From Streptomyces sp. NBC_00249 (GTDB taxonomy: Bacteria > Actinomycetota > Actinomycetes > Streptomycetales > Streptomycetaceae): a DNA stretch of 64,000 nt. Each line of letters opens with the position of its first letter. The stretch's first letter is position 1. The DNA lies in assembly GCF_026342355.1 (NCBI RefSeq), contig NZ_JAPEMV010000011.1, positions 1 through 64,000 of the forward strand. The letters are read 5' to 3'. The notes below the pieces were generated by a model. It worked only from the letters and a program-made list of their open reading frames with translations, did no database searches and was not told the origin of the DNA. Below are positions 54,687-63,335 of this stretch, piece by piece. The position numbers and the translations under genes were made by a program.

Positions 54687-55220
54687 TCAGGTGAGGTCCA
54701 GCGGCAGGCCGAAGTGGGCGGCGAGGATGCGCAGGGTGTGGGAGCCGTCGGCGTTGAAGGTGGGGTCGGCGTCGTAGCGGGTGGTGTCCCGGCCGACGAT
54801 CTTGGCGTCCAGCAGTTCCCGTACCACCACGTCGGCCAGGGATCCGGCGCGCCGTGATTCGCGGCGCCCGCCGAGGTTGAGGTAGAGCTCCTCGAAGCCG
54901 TCTCGGCAGTACGCGAACTGGAACGGGTGGTCGGGGCAGTGCGGCACCATGTAGTTCTGCCCGTGCGGGCACGCGCACGGGGGCGTGGTGGCCACGAACG
55001 CCGTCTCCACACCGACTGCCCGCCTGGTGAGCGAGGCGGCGACCGCCCAGCCGCCGCTCCCCTGCCCGGCGCTGTAGGCCTCCTGCCTCACCCAGGCCCA
55101 GTCGCCCTCCGTGCCGGAGTCGAGGACGGGGTGTCCCGTCGCCGAGAGGGAGTCGGCGAGGGTGGCCCGGGGCAGGCCGCGGCCGAAGGTGAGGAAGGTG
55201 TTCGGGGCGAGCCGGATCAC
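54687..55220 (-). CDS. DUF6461-like protein, 177 aa
   Basis: It resembles the DUF6461 family from memory. Visible features are LPRATLADSLSATGHPVLDSGTEGDWAWVRQEAYS, a Cys/His cluster (CACPHGQNYMVPHCPDH) that might bind zinc, and the C-terminal LRILAAHFGLPLDL. The start overlaps the stop of the paralogue upstream by ATGA, so they are coupled and probably made in equal amounts. No signal peptide. Confidence 0.7.
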   Translation of the reverse strand: MIRLAPNTFLTFGRGLPRATLADSLSATGHPVLDSGTEGDWAWVRQEAYSAGQGSGGWAVAASLTRRAVGVETAFVATTPPCACPHGQNYMVPHCPDHPFQFAYCRDGFEELYLNLGGRRESRRAGSLADVVVRELLDAKIVGRDTTRYDADPTFNADGSHTLRILAAHFGLPLDLT

Positions 55221-55786
55221 GGGGCCACCACCCCCGGCGCCTGCGTCAGTTCCGCCTTCAGCGGTGGTGAGGGCAGGGCGAAGTAGCCGGCGACCGTCTT
55301 GATGATGAGGTTCTGGTCGTCGTAGAAGTGCTCCTCGAAGCAGTCGTGCTCGTCGTCCTCGTCCTCCAGCGGGCAGTACGCGTCCGGGCCGATCAGGCCG
55401 GCGGCCAGGAGTTCGGGCGAGAGGTGGTCGGGGTCGTCACCGACCCGCGAGCCGACGTCCTCGAAGCTGAAGGCGAGCACCGTCCGGCCGTCCCGGTAGT
55501 ACTCGAACTGCGGCCCGTGCGCCTTCGCGCTGCACGGCTCGGTCACGAACACCACGAGTTCCGTGCCCGCCGGGCAGACGCTGCGGTAGTCGACCGGGTC
55601 GTAGTCCCCGATCTCCCAGTTGGCCATGTCGTGCACCGCCCACGCCCACCCGCCGGACTCGCCGGAGGCCAGGGGCACCCGCCGCAGGGCGGCCAGCCGC
55701 TCCGTGAGCGCGTCACGGGAAGTGCCGCGGGCGAAAACGATGTTCACCTCATGGCCGGGGAAGGATTCGTCCATCCATTCGATCAT
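55217..55786 (-). CDS. DUF6461-like protein, 189 aa
   Basis: Paralogue of the next gene: EVNIVFARGTSRDALTERLAALRRV, GGWAWAVHDMANWEIGD, EYYRDGRTVLAFSFEDVGSR and a C-terminal LIIKTVAGYFALPSPPL. The two proteins share the arrangement of a 'YCRDG' or 'YYRDG' strand and the final VAGYF/AAHFG block. It starts at the ATG of MIEWMDESF at 55786 and its last codons overlap the next gene. Function unknown; the pair may form a heteromer (inference). Confidence 0.75.
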   Translation of the reverse strand: MIEWMDESFPGHEVNIVFARGTSRDALTERLAALRRVPLASGESGGWAWAVHDMANWEIGDYDPVDYRSVCPAGTELVVFVTEPCSAKAHGPQFEYYRDGRTVLAFSFEDVGSRVGDDPDHLSPELLAAGLIGPDAYCPLEDEDDEHDCFEEHFYDDQNLIIKTVAGYFALPSPPLKAELTQAPGVVAP

Positions 55787-55821
55787 GTGCGGCAGCCTAA
55801 GGGCGGGCACTGACAGCGCGA

Positions 55822-55848
55822 GGGGGGCCTGCCCGTGGCAGGCCCCCC
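55822..55848 (-). terminator. Strong terminator after the carboxylesterase
   Basis: GGGGGGCCTGC (55822-55832) pairs with GCAGGCCCCCC (55838-55848) around a 5-base loop, between the esterase stop (55872) and the DUF6461 start (55786). It separates their transcripts. Confidence 0.85.
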
Positions 55849-55871
55849 TCTGTGTGGGCCTCTCCCCGCCG

Positions 55872-57563
55872 TCACTGGGGCAGGCGGTCCCAGAACGAGC
55901 AGTGGTGGGCGGAAGCCGCGTCGACGGGGTGGATCGCGCCTGGTCCGGGGGCCAGCGACTGCACCGTCTGCGGCGCGAGGGGGGACGCGGGGCGCAGGAG
56001 GGGCCAGCGCGGGGCGTCGGGGGTGTTCGGGTTGCCGGTGCGCGCGAAGTTCGTCCAGTAGTCGACCATCCGGTCGGACAGGGCGCGCTGGGCGTCGGTC
56101 AGCGGTCGCTCGGTGGGGAAGGAGGAGAACAGGAACGGCATCTCGAAGCCGTGCGCCGCCCCGTAGGGGAAGCCCGGGTTCGGCGGCAGGCCTGCGAGGA
56201 CGGGAGCGTCCTGATCGTTGAACTCGTAGCCGTAGAGGGGCAGGCCGGGGGCGCGGGCCGCGATGGCCCGGCTGGCCGCCAAGGTGGTGCACGTGAGGGA
56301 CCGGTCGGTCAGTACCGCGGCCCAGGCCAGCGCGGGCGTGGGGTGGTCCGCTGCCGGGTACTGCGCCTCGACGGCCGGGGCCGCGGGCCCGAAGGCGTCC
56401 GTCAGACGGGCGCGGTAGTCGTCCTCGGTGCGGATCGGGAACACGCCGAGCGTCAGGCCGACGAACATCCGCATCTCGTCGTGGTTGGTGCCCTGGATGA
56501 CGGGCACGCGGTGGAAGCGTCCCGAGGCCAACGCCTGGTCCGGCGCCACGGGCAGCAGCGGGTTGCCGTAGGCGGGCCGGTTGAAGGACTGCATCAGCTG
56601 CGCGGTGGCGAGGCGGTCGGTGCTCTGCCCACGCAGGCATGCCAGTGCCTCGTCGCCGCCCTCCGCGCAGCCCAGCTGCCGGGCGGCATCCGCACCGGAC
56701 GCCTGGACGTCGCTCTGCGAGGCGAAGGGCTTGTACTCCGGTGTGCCGGGGCCGAGGGCGCCGCGGGGGAAGGACATGAGGCAGGAGCCGCTCTGGAGCA
56801 CGGCGCGCTGGAAGAGTCCGGCGGCCGTCGGTGAGGTGAGGTGCGCACAGATGCTGAGGGCGCCCGCGGACTCGCCGAACAGGGTGACGCTGCCCGGATC
56901 ACCGCCGAAGCGCTCCGCGTTCGCCCGCACCCAGCGCAGCGCGGCCTGCTGGTCCGCCAGGCCGAACGGTGGGGCGGAGCCAAGCCCGGGGTGGCCGAAG
57001 TAACCGAAGATCCCCAGCCGGTAGTTGACGGTGACGACGACCGTGTCACCCCGCACCGCCAGTCGTTCGGTGCTGTAGTCGCCGCCCGAACCGCCCAGGA
57101 ACGCACCGCCGTGCATCCACACCAGCACGGGCCGCTTCTTCCCGCGCGGCTTCGCCGTCGGCGTCGTGACGTTGAGGTAGAGGCAGTCCTCCGACCCGAC
57201 GACCCCGGGCGCGTTCGGTGCCGGCATCTGCACGCAGCGCTGGGCCGGCGCCGTCGCCTCCCGGACACCGGGCCACGGGGCGGCGGGGGCCGGGGCGCGC
57301 CAGCGCAGCGGTCCGGTCGGCGGCGCGGCGTAGGGGATGCCGTCGAAGGTGGTGTACGAGCCGTGGGACACGCCGCGTACGAGGCCGTGGTCGGTCCGTA
57401 CGACGCTGCCGCTCTGCCCCGCGGCGTCCGGCGAGCCGGGCTGTGCGCCGGTCGCGGGTGCCGCGGTGGCCGTGAGCAGGCCCACCGCGCAGAGCAGGGG
57501 GAGGAGCGCCGCGCGGAGGCTGCCTCTTCGGGATGGACGGGGTGGTGTCGTGGTCGCGGACAT
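55872..57563 (-). CDS. Secreted type-B carboxylesterase, 563 aa
   Basis: Signal peptide in the first ~40 residues. The alpha/beta hydrolase has the oxyanion HGGAFLGGSGG, the nucleophile elbow VTLFGESAGALS (Ser232), SEDCLYLNV, and the late Glu/His regions QGTNHDEMRMFVG and GYEFND...AAHGFEMPFLF. It cleaves esters outside the cell. Its -35 box TTGAAC and -10 box TAGCGT flank the MerR dyad of the adjacent divergent regulator. The start ATG is at 57563. Confidence 0.93.
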   Translation of the reverse strand: MSATTTPPRPSRRGSLRAALLPLLCAVGLLTATAAPATGAQPGSPDAAGQSGSVVRTDHGLVRGVSHGSYTTFDGIPYAAPPTGPLRWRAPAPAAPWPGVREATAPAQRCVQMPAPNAPGVVGSEDCLYLNVTTPTAKPRGKKRPVLVWMHGGAFLGGSGGDYSTERLAVRGDTVVVTVNYRLGIFGYFGHPGLGSAPPFGLADQQAALRWVRANAERFGGDPGSVTLFGESAGALSICAHLTSPTAAGLFQRAVLQSGSCLMSFPRGALGPGTPEYKPFASQSDVQASGADAARQLGCAEGGDEALACLRGQSTDRLATAQLMQSFNRPAYGNPLLPVAPDQALASGRFHRVPVIQGTNHDEMRMFVGLTLGVFPIRTEDDYRARLTDAFGPAAPAVEAQYPAADHPTPALAWAAVLTDRSLTCTTLAASRAIAARAPGLPLYGYEFNDQDAPVLAGLPPNPGFPYGAAHGFEMPFLFSSFPTERPLTDAQRALSDRMVDYWTNFARTGNPNTPDAPRWPLLRPASPLAPQTVQSLAPGPGAIHPVDAASAHHCSFWDRLPQ

Positions 57564-57681
57564 GCGTACCCACCGTTCTTGGTCGGACGGGGTCGGGCTG
57601 GGTCGGACGAAGCCGGGCGCGGCCGCACGAGGCCTGGGACGTGGGGGGGGACCGTGCGGACCGACTCGGTCAGTGCTCAAT

Positions 57682-57713
57682 ACGCTAGGACCTCCCGTGC
57701 GCTGGAGGTTCAA
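57682..57713 (-). promoter_or_regulatory. MerR-type promoter with 20-bp spacer and dyad operator
   Basis: Reading toward the esterase, -35 TTGAAC (57713-57708) and -10 TAGCGT (57687-57682) are 20 bp apart, longer than the optimal 17. The spacer carries ACCTCC-N8-GGAGGT (57690-57709) with a dyad that overlaps the end of the -35 box. This is the textbook layout in which a MerR regulator untwists the DNA to start transcription. The regulator's own ATG lies 10 bp to the right. Confidence 0.75.
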
Positions 57714-57719
57714 GAGGTT

Positions 57720-58652
57720 ATGACGCAAGACACATGGAGCATCGGTGAGCTCGCGGACGGAACCGGGGTCCCTGTGAAGACGCTCCGCTACTACTCCGAC
57801 AGCGGTCTGCTGCCCGTCGCCGCCCGTAGCGCCGGTGGCCATCGGCGCTACGGCCCCGAGGCGTGGGAGCGGATCCGTCTCATCAGACGCCTACGGGCGA
57901 TGGACACTCCGATCGCGACCATCACCCAGGTGGTCACCGGCGAGTGCTCCCTCGGCGAACTGGTGGCGACCGAGCTCGAAGCGGTGCAGGAACGACTGAC
58001 CGAGCTGCGGTGGCGCCAGGCCACACTCGAGTCCCTGAACGACTGTCCGGGCGAGGAACGGCTCGAGCGGCTGGAGATCCTCTCCCGCGTCCAGCGGCTC
58101 CCGCAGGCGCACCGCGCCCTCACCGACCACTGGTACCGCGAGCTGTCCGGGACCATGCCCGGGCACCGGCTGGACATCATGATCGCCATGCTGGCGCCCG
58201 AGCCGCCCCGGGACCCGGATGCCACCACGGCCCTGGCCTACGCCCAGCTCCACGTACTCGTCTCCACGCCCAGTTTCACCCGCTGGACCCAGGACCACGA
58301 CGAGGAGATGAGGGACGGCCCGGCCTTCTACGCGCAGATCGACGAGGCTGCCGCCCTGACGGCCGCCGCTGTGGTCCAGGGTCTGCCGCCGGGCTCCGGG
58401 GATGCGGTGAACGCGTTCGTGTCCGCCCACGCACGGGCCCGGCGGGAGTCGGACACCCCCGCCTTCCGTGCACACCTGCACGGGCTGGTGTCGAGGTCGT
58501 CCGGCTTCGACCCCCGCCTGGAACGCTATTGGGGCCTGGTCGGCACCGTCACCGGCGGGCGCGTGCTGAACATGACGGTGGCTCACCGATGGCTGACCGA
58601 GGGACTGTCGCTCTCGATAGCCGACGCCGCCCGGGCGAAGTCCGTCTTCTGA
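57720..58652 (+). CDS. MerR-family regulator, 310 aa
   Basis: N-terminal winged helix WSIGELADGTGVPVKTLRYYSDSGLLPVAARSAGGHRRYGPEAWERI (~5-72), dimerisation helix (~75-115), then a ~190-residue C-terminal domain with no recognised motif, larger than in most MerR proteins. The gene is divergent from the esterase and shares the dyad operator at 57690-57709, so it most likely activates the esterase promoter. The inducing ligand is unknown, possibly an ester substrate. Confidence 0.92.
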   Translation: MTQDTWSIGELADGTGVPVKTLRYYSDSGLLPVAARSAGGHRRYGPEAWERIRLIRRLRAMDTPIATITQVVTGECSLGELVATELEAVQERLTELRWRQATLESLNDCPGEERLERLEILSRVQRLPQAHRALTDHWYRELSGTMPGHRLDIMIAMLAPEPPRDPDATTALAYAQLHVLVSTPSFTRWTQDHDEEMRDGPAFYAQIDEAAALTAAAVVQGLPPGSGDAVNAFVSAHARARRESDTPAFRAHLHGLVSRSSGFDPRLERYWGLVGTVTGGRVLNMTVAHRWLTEGLSLSIADAARAKSVF

Positions 58653-58718
58653 CCGGGCACGGCCGGGGCGGGGGCGGGGGCGAGCGGGGAGGAGCGGGGA
58701 GCCCGGCCGCCCCGCCGG

Positions 58719-59423
58719 TCAGACCGGGGCGTCCTCGGTCGGCGCGGGCGGCGGGGTGTACGGGCGCAGGACCATGAGCGAGTCTTCCCAGGTCGCCACC
58801 ATGGCGAAGGGGAAGCGGTCGAGCTCGAGGCAGAGCGCGATGTCGTCGGGATGGGCTCCTTGACGCACGCCCTCCGCCAGTTCGGTGGCGGCGCGCGACG
58901 TGGCGGCGCGGTGGAGGAACCCGGCGGGATCCGTCCGCTCCCCGGTGGCCCTGCGGGCGATGTACTGGGCGCACGCCAGGTCTTCGTCGGCCCGCCCGTC
59001 CTCGCCGGTGACCACGAACGTGACGCTGTCGTTGTCGCGCGTCCGCAGGAGCCGGGCCGTCGCCTCCGCGACCACGAAGCCGGCGCACAGCACCAGGGAA
59101 GCGTCCTTGACCGCGAGGGCGCCGACCGTCCCTGCCGTGGTCTTCTGTACGACGGTCCGGCCGGCGAGGTCGACGGAGCGCAGCAGGCCCGGCGAGTTGA
59201 CCAGGTCGAACCCGGGCGCGGGCGGACCGTCCTTGAGCGCCGCCCAGTGCGGGTGGCGGGCCTTGAGCGCCAGGGCCTCGTCCAGCGACTCGGCGAGAAC
59301 GATCTTCTCCGCCCCCCGGGCGAAGGCCCAGGCGGCCACGGTGTAGGCGCGCATGACGTCGACCACGACCGCCACGGACGGGACTTCGGCCAGATCGGGG
59401 ATACCGAGGAAACGAGTGTCCAT
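58719..59423 (-). CDS. ComB-like 2-phosphosulfolactate phosphatase family protein, 234 aa
   Basis: It begins MDTRFLGIPDLAEVPSVAVVVDVMRAYTVAAWAFARGAEKIVLAESLDEALALK, then LVNSPGLLRSVDLAGRTVVQKTTAGTVGAL, with the ComB motif VVDVMRA and N-S-P. Family members make 3-sulfolactate in coenzyme M synthesis, but Streptomyces relatives have no such pathway, so its real substrate is unclear. The start MDTRF at 59423 is chosen; the frame upstream is a dienelactone-hydrolase remnant. Confidence 0.8.
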   Translation of the reverse strand: MDTRFLGIPDLAEVPSVAVVVDVMRAYTVAAWAFARGAEKIVLAESLDEALALKARHPHWAALKDGPPAPGFDLVNSPGLLRSVDLAGRTVVQKTTAGTVGALAVKDASLVLCAGFVVAEATARLLRTRDNDSVTFVVTGEDGRADEDLACAQYIARRATGERTDPAGFLHRAATSRAATELAEGVRQGAHPDDIALCLELDRFPFAMVATWEDSLMVLRPYTPPPAPTEDAPV

Positions 59424-59462
59424 ACCGGCCATGATCGCCCGCGCCCGGCGCCAGGCACCCGG

Positions 59463-59700
59463 AGAGTGATGCGCATCATGTCGACGCTGTCGCGGCGCAA
59501 CACCTCCGGCATGCGCGCGGTGAGGTCGGTGGCCAGGAGGTGCGGGGCCGTCGGGGGCGTCGGTGACCAGGGCGCCGGGGTGGAATCCGGCGACGGCGGC
59601 CACCTGGTCGGGGTGGGCGGCCGCGGTGCGCAGCGCGAGGACGGCGCCGAGCAGGCGCTCCGGTGTCCGCCGCGGCCGGTTGCCGGCCGAAGATCGCCGA
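59463..59700 (-). pseudogene. Dienelactone hydrolase remnant
   Basis: On the minus strand it reads VLALRTAAAHPDQVAAVAGFHPGALVTDAPD, then shifts frame to PHLLATDLTARMPEV, which follows it in intact dienelactone-hydrolase family proteins. The N-terminus with the nucleophile is lost and the C-terminus is truncated. The remnant's frame runs into the ComB start. Confidence 0.55.
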
Positions 59701-59749
59701 GCTCACAGGGCAGTAAGATCGTTCTGCAACACGACGCGAAGGGGATGCG

Positions 59750-61132
59750 GTGGCGCGGGTTGCGGTGGTCGGTGGGGGTATCAGCGGGTTGGGGACGGCG
59801 CTCATGCTGGGGCGGCGGAGCCATACGGTCACGTTGTTCGAGCAGGAGGCGCGGGAGGCCGGGGACGACCCGGAGCGGGACTTCTTCCACTGGCACAGGC
59901 CCCGGATACCGCAGGCCGTCCAGCCCCACTCGTTCCTCGCGCCCGTGCGCACCGTGCTGCGCGCCGAGGCCCCTGACGTCTACGCGGACCTGCTGGCGCG
60001 CGGAGCCCGCGAGTACCACGACTTCGACTGGTTCGACGAGCATCCGCCGCACCTGGACGGTGACGAGGACCTGGTGACCCTGCGCACCCGTCGCATCGTG
60101 CTGGAGGCGGCCCTGGCCGCGGCCGTGCGGCGGGAAGGGGCCGTGGACGTGCGGCGCGGGTGCCGGGTGGACGCCCTCGACTTCGCCTTCGGGGAGGGCG
60201 GCCCTGCCCGGGTGACCGGCGTGCGGGTGGGCGCGCGGACGTACCGGGCGGACCTCGTCGTGGACGCGGCCGGCCGTCGCTCGCCGGTTCCCGCCTGGGT
60301 GAGCGCGGCCGGCTGCCGCCCGCCCGTGGTCGACAGCCACCGCGCGGGGATCGCGTACCTGTGCCGCTGGTACCGCCTGCGCGCCGGCGGCCCGCGTGAC
60401 CCCGGGCGGGTGAAGACCGGCTCGGCCTCGCCGTTCGCGCTCGCCGGGGTCTTCCCGTCCGACAACGACACCTTCGCGCTGCACCTCGTACTCTCCACGG
60501 GCGATCCGACCCGCGGCGCGCTCACCGACCCCGCCGTGTTCGAGGCCGCCGCCCGCCGCTTCCCCGCCGCCGCGGCCTGGCTCGGCCTGGACCCCGAACC
60601 GCGGTCGCCGGTGCTGGCGATGGCCGGCCTGGACAACCGCTGGACCTCCTTCGCCGACGAGGACGGGCCCGTCGTCACCGGCCTGGTCAACGCCGGGGAC
60701 AGCCTCATCCACACCAATCCCACCCTGGGCCACGGCGTGGCGCTCGGCCTGCGCGCCGCCCAGCACCTCGCCGCCCGTGCCGACGAGATCGCCGCGGACC
60801 CCACCGGGTACCACACGTGGACGGCCCAGAACCTCCGTCCGTGGTTCGACGCCCAGGTCACGGCCGACCGCGCCAACGAGCAGCGCCTCGCCGACAGTTC
60901 GCCACCGTCCCCGGACCGGCGGGCCGCCGCCGTGGCCGCGTGCGCCTTCGACGACCCCGTCGTCATGAGGGCCCGGGCCCAGGTGCGCCACCTCGTGCGG
61001 CCCGCATCCGAGGCCTACGCCACCGACGAGGTGGACCGGCACGTCACCGCCTGGCTGGCCGCCCACCCGGACTTCGATCCGCGGCACGACGGCCCGACCC
61101 GGGAGCAGTGGGACGCGCTCATCCCGGGCTGA
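59750..61132 (+). CDS. FAD-dependent oxidoreductase (tryptophan-halogenase/PHBH-like), 460 aa
   Basis: It starts RVAVVGGGISGLGTALMLGRRSHTVTLFEQ, the FAD-binding Rossmann motif G-x-G-x-x-G. Further on LVVDAAGRRSPVP and GLVNAGDSLIHTNPTLGHGVALGLRAAQHLA follow, matching the second FAD motif of flavin monooxygenases, with NPTLGHG replacing the usual P-x-x-G-x-G. No halogenase WxWxIP is seen. GAAGGGG precedes the GTG. It could hydroxylate or reduce a small molecule; unknown. Confidence 0.85.
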   Translation: MARVAVVGGGISGLGTALMLGRRSHTVTLFEQEAREAGDDPERDFFHWHRPRIPQAVQPHSFLAPVRTVLRAEAPDVYADLLARGAREYHDFDWFDEHPPHLDGDEDLVTLRTRRIVLEAALAAAVRREGAVDVRRGCRVDALDFAFGEGGPARVTGVRVGARTYRADLVVDAAGRRSPVPAWVSAAGCRPPVVDSHRAGIAYLCRWYRLRAGGPRDPGRVKTGSASPFALAGVFPSDNDTFALHLVLSTGDPTRGALTDPAVFEAAARRFPAAAAWLGLDPEPRSPVLAMAGLDNRWTSFADEDGPVVTGLVNAGDSLIHTNPTLGHGVALGLRAAQHLAARADEIAADPTGYHTWTAQNLRPWFDAQVTADRANEQRLADSSPPSPDRRAAAVAACAFDDPVVMRARAQVRHLVRPASEAYATDEVDRHVTAWLAAHPDFDPRHDGPTREQWDALIPG

Positions 61133-61183
61133 GCACTTCCCTGCCAGCTCGCCGCACACACCGTCACTCGGAGACGCCGACCC

Positions 61184-62302
61184 ATGAACACCAGCACATC
61201 ACCATCGCAGCCCGGAGCGGAGCGCACTGACGGGCCGTCCGTCCGGATCGGCGCTCTCGTTCCGCTGACGCGGCCCGGCTGGGTCGAGGCGGGCCGGCAT
61301 CTGCTCGCCGGACTCGAGCTGGCCGTCCGGGACGTCAACGACACCGGCGGGATCGGCGGGAGACCGCTCGAACTGGTCGTCCGGGACACGGCGGCCGACC
61401 CGGAGCGGGCCACGGCGGCCGTGGACGAGCTCGCCGGGGCGGGGGTGGCCGCCCTGGCGGGCGAGTACCACAGCGTCGTCGCCCGCGCCGCTGCCACCAG
61501 GGCCGACGCCCTGGGCCTGCCGTTCCTCTGCTCGTCGGCGGTCCTCGACGCGCTCACCGAACAGCCTACGGAACGCATCGCGCGCCTCGCCCCGCCGCAG
61601 TCCCGCGGCTGGCAGGTCTACGCGGACTTCCTGCTCGGCGCCGGACACCGTCGTATCGCCGTCGCGGCCCAGTCGAGCATCTACTGGGCTGCCGGGACCC
61701 GCATCCTGCGGGACCGCCTCGCCCCGCGCGGCGCCACCCTCGTCGAACTCGACATGAACGCGCTCACCCCGGCGGCCGTGTGCGACGCCCTCGTCGACGA
61801 GGGTGCGACGGCCCTCCTGCTGCTGGTCGGCCTCCCGGATCCGGCCGCGCCGATCGTCCGGTCCGTACGGCGCGACCCGCGCCTGGCCAGGGTCACGATC
61901 GGTGCTCCGGCCGGGCAGCCGGAGTTCGCCGAGTGGGCGGCGGCGCTGGGCGCGGACGGCGCCGCGGTCCCGTTCCTGCGCTACCTGCCCGAGCGCCTCG
62001 GCCCCCTCGGCACGCGCGTCGGGGCGGCGCTGCGCGAACACCTGGACGCGGCGCCTTCCTTCGTCGCCTTCGAGGGCTACGACACGATCACCGTCCTCGC
62101 CGAGGTCCTGCGCTCCCACGGCACGGACCGGGCGGGCACCGCCGCGTCCTGGCCGCTCGTCGCGGTCGAAGGCACCCGGGGCAAGATCCGGTTCTCCCGT
62201 ACGCCCGGCATCAACGTCTGGCAGTGGACGTCGGCGCCGGTACAGGTCGTCGACCGGGACCCGGCGGAACCGGACCGCTTCCGGATCCTCCACACCGGCT
62301 GA
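61184..62302 (+). CDS. Leu/Ile/Val-type substrate-binding protein without a signal peptide, 372 aa
   Basis: Type I periplasmic binding fold: VRIGALVPLTRPGWVEAGRHLLAGLELAVRDVNDTGGIGGRPLELVVRDTAADPERATAAVDEL, then EYHSVVARAAATRADALGLPFLCSSAVLDAL, and FVAFEGYDTITVLAEVLRSHG. No secretion signal or lipobox precedes the domain and no ABC permease or ATPase is adjacent. It therefore probably acts in the cytoplasm as a ligand sensor or carrier. It follows the FAD gene by 51 bp and is likely cotranscribed with it. Confidence 0.82.
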   Translation: MNTSTSPSQPGAERTDGPSVRIGALVPLTRPGWVEAGRHLLAGLELAVRDVNDTGGIGGRPLELVVRDTAADPERATAAVDELAGAGVAALAGEYHSVVARAAATRADALGLPFLCSSAVLDALTEQPTERIARLAPPQSRGWQVYADFLLGAGHRRIAVAAQSSIYWAAGTRILRDRLAPRGATLVELDMNALTPAAVCDALVDEGATALLLLVGLPDPAAPIVRSVRRDPRLARVTIGAPAGQPEFAEWAAALGADGAAVPFLRYLPERLGPLGTRVGAALREHLDAAPSFVAFEGYDTITVLAEVLRSHGTDRAGTAASWPLVAVEGTRGKIRFSRTPGINVWQWTSAPVQVVDRDPAEPDRFRILHTG

Positions 62303-62357
62303 GCCGAGTGGGCGCGAAGGCCGGCCGCCCGGATCACGCTCGGGCCACGTTCATGGA

Positions 62358-63275
62358 TCAGCGGCCGGCCGTCGCGATGAGGCGTCGCAGTGTGGCGTGG
62401 CCGGGCGGGCCCCAGGTGGCCTTGCCGCCGGGGCGGCCGTGGACGCCGGCGTGTCCGATGAGGATGCCGGAGAGGGCGCGCAGCACGGCCCATCCGCGGG
62501 CGCGGCGCAAGGTCGCGGCGTCCGGGGTGGGCCGGTAGGCCCCGTGGAAGCGGTCGGCGGCGCCGTCCGGCAGCAGCACCCAGGCGGCGGCGAGGTCGCA
62601 GGCCGGATCGCCCGCGAAGAGGTCGCCGAAGTCAATGACGCCGCAGAGGGTGCCGTCGGCGGTGAGGACGTTGGCCGGGTGCAGGTCGCCGTGAAGCCAC
62701 AGGGCCGGGCCCGCCCAGTCGGGCGCGGCGGCCGCGTCCTCCCAGACCGCGCGGACGGCGTCCGGGTCGGGGATCAGCCCCAGCCCGGTGGCCGAGGCGA
62801 GGCGCTCGGCGAACCCTTCGGCGTAGCCGGCCAGCGGCCCGCCGCGGCCACGTCCGGCGGGCGCCCCGGTGGGGGCGGGTCGGTGAAGGGCCGTCAGGAA
62901 GGTGGCCAAGGTGTCGGCCGCCTCCGCGGCGCGTGTGACGGGGGCGCGGTCGGCGGGCTCGCCCCGCACCCAGGTGGTGACGATCCAGGGCCGCGGAAAC
63001 CGCTCGGAGGGCTCACCGAGGCGCTGCGGTAAGGGGACCGGCAGCGGGAGGTGCGGGGCGAGGGCGGGCAGCCAGGTGTGTTCCTTGCGCAGGAGCGCGT
63101 CCGCGGAGTCCGTCGCCCAGGGCAACCGGACGGCGAGGTCGTCGCCGAGCCGCCACAGCTGGTTGTCCCAGCCCCGCGCGCCGAGCCGTATGGGGTGACC
63201 GGCCAGGTCGGGGTGCTGGTCGCGCAGCAGGTCGCGTACCAGCTCCGCCGTGATCTCGATGTCGGTGTGGGTCAT
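62358..63275 (-). CDS. Aminoglycoside phosphotransferase (APH)-family kinase, 305 aa
   Basis: APH/kinase fold: the catalytic loop reads ALWLHGDLHPANVLTADG and the Mg motif VIDFGDLFAGDPACDLAAAW. N-terminal lobe residues ARGWDNQLWRLGDDLAVRLPWA fit the ATP site. APH-family genes phosphorylate many small molecules, so resistance is not implied. It starts MTHTDIEI at 63275. It is a separate transcript convergent with the binding-protein gene. Confidence 0.9.
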   Translation of the reverse strand: MTHTDIEITAELVRDLLRDQHPDLAGHPIRLGARGWDNQLWRLGDDLAVRLPWATDSADALLRKEHTWLPALAPHLPLPVPLPQRLGEPSERFPRPWIVTTWVRGEPADRAPVTRAAEAADTLATFLTALHRPAPTGAPAGRGRGGPLAGYAEGFAERLASATGLGLIPDPDAVRAVWEDAAAAPDWAGPALWLHGDLHPANVLTADGTLCGVIDFGDLFAGDPACDLAAAWVLLPDGAADRFHGAYRPTPDAATLRRARGWAVLRALSGILIGHAGVHGRPGGKATWGPPGHATLRRLIATAGR

Positions 63276-63298
63276 GCGGGCCAACGGTAGCCGGGCAG

Positions 63299-63326
63299 CG
63301 GCCCGCCACCCTCGGGTGGCGGGCCG
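63299..63326 (-). terminator. Hairpin terminator after the glycosyltransferase
   Basis: CGGCCCGCCACC (63299-63310) pairs with GGTGGCGGGCCG (63315-63326) around a CTCG loop, just past the glycosyltransferase stop at 63336 and in front of the APH start. Confidence 0.85.
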
Positions 63327-63335
63327 CCAGGTTCC

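Noticed and set aside
58583..61159. Minus-strand 858-codon open frame
   Set aside because: It runs antisense through the FAD gene and in the wrong frame through the ComB-like gene. Long accidental frames are expected at this GC level.
62358..63275. Antibiotic resistance gene (APH)
   Set aside because: The fold is APH-like, but the family is broad and the sequence does not show a resistance enzyme's specific features.
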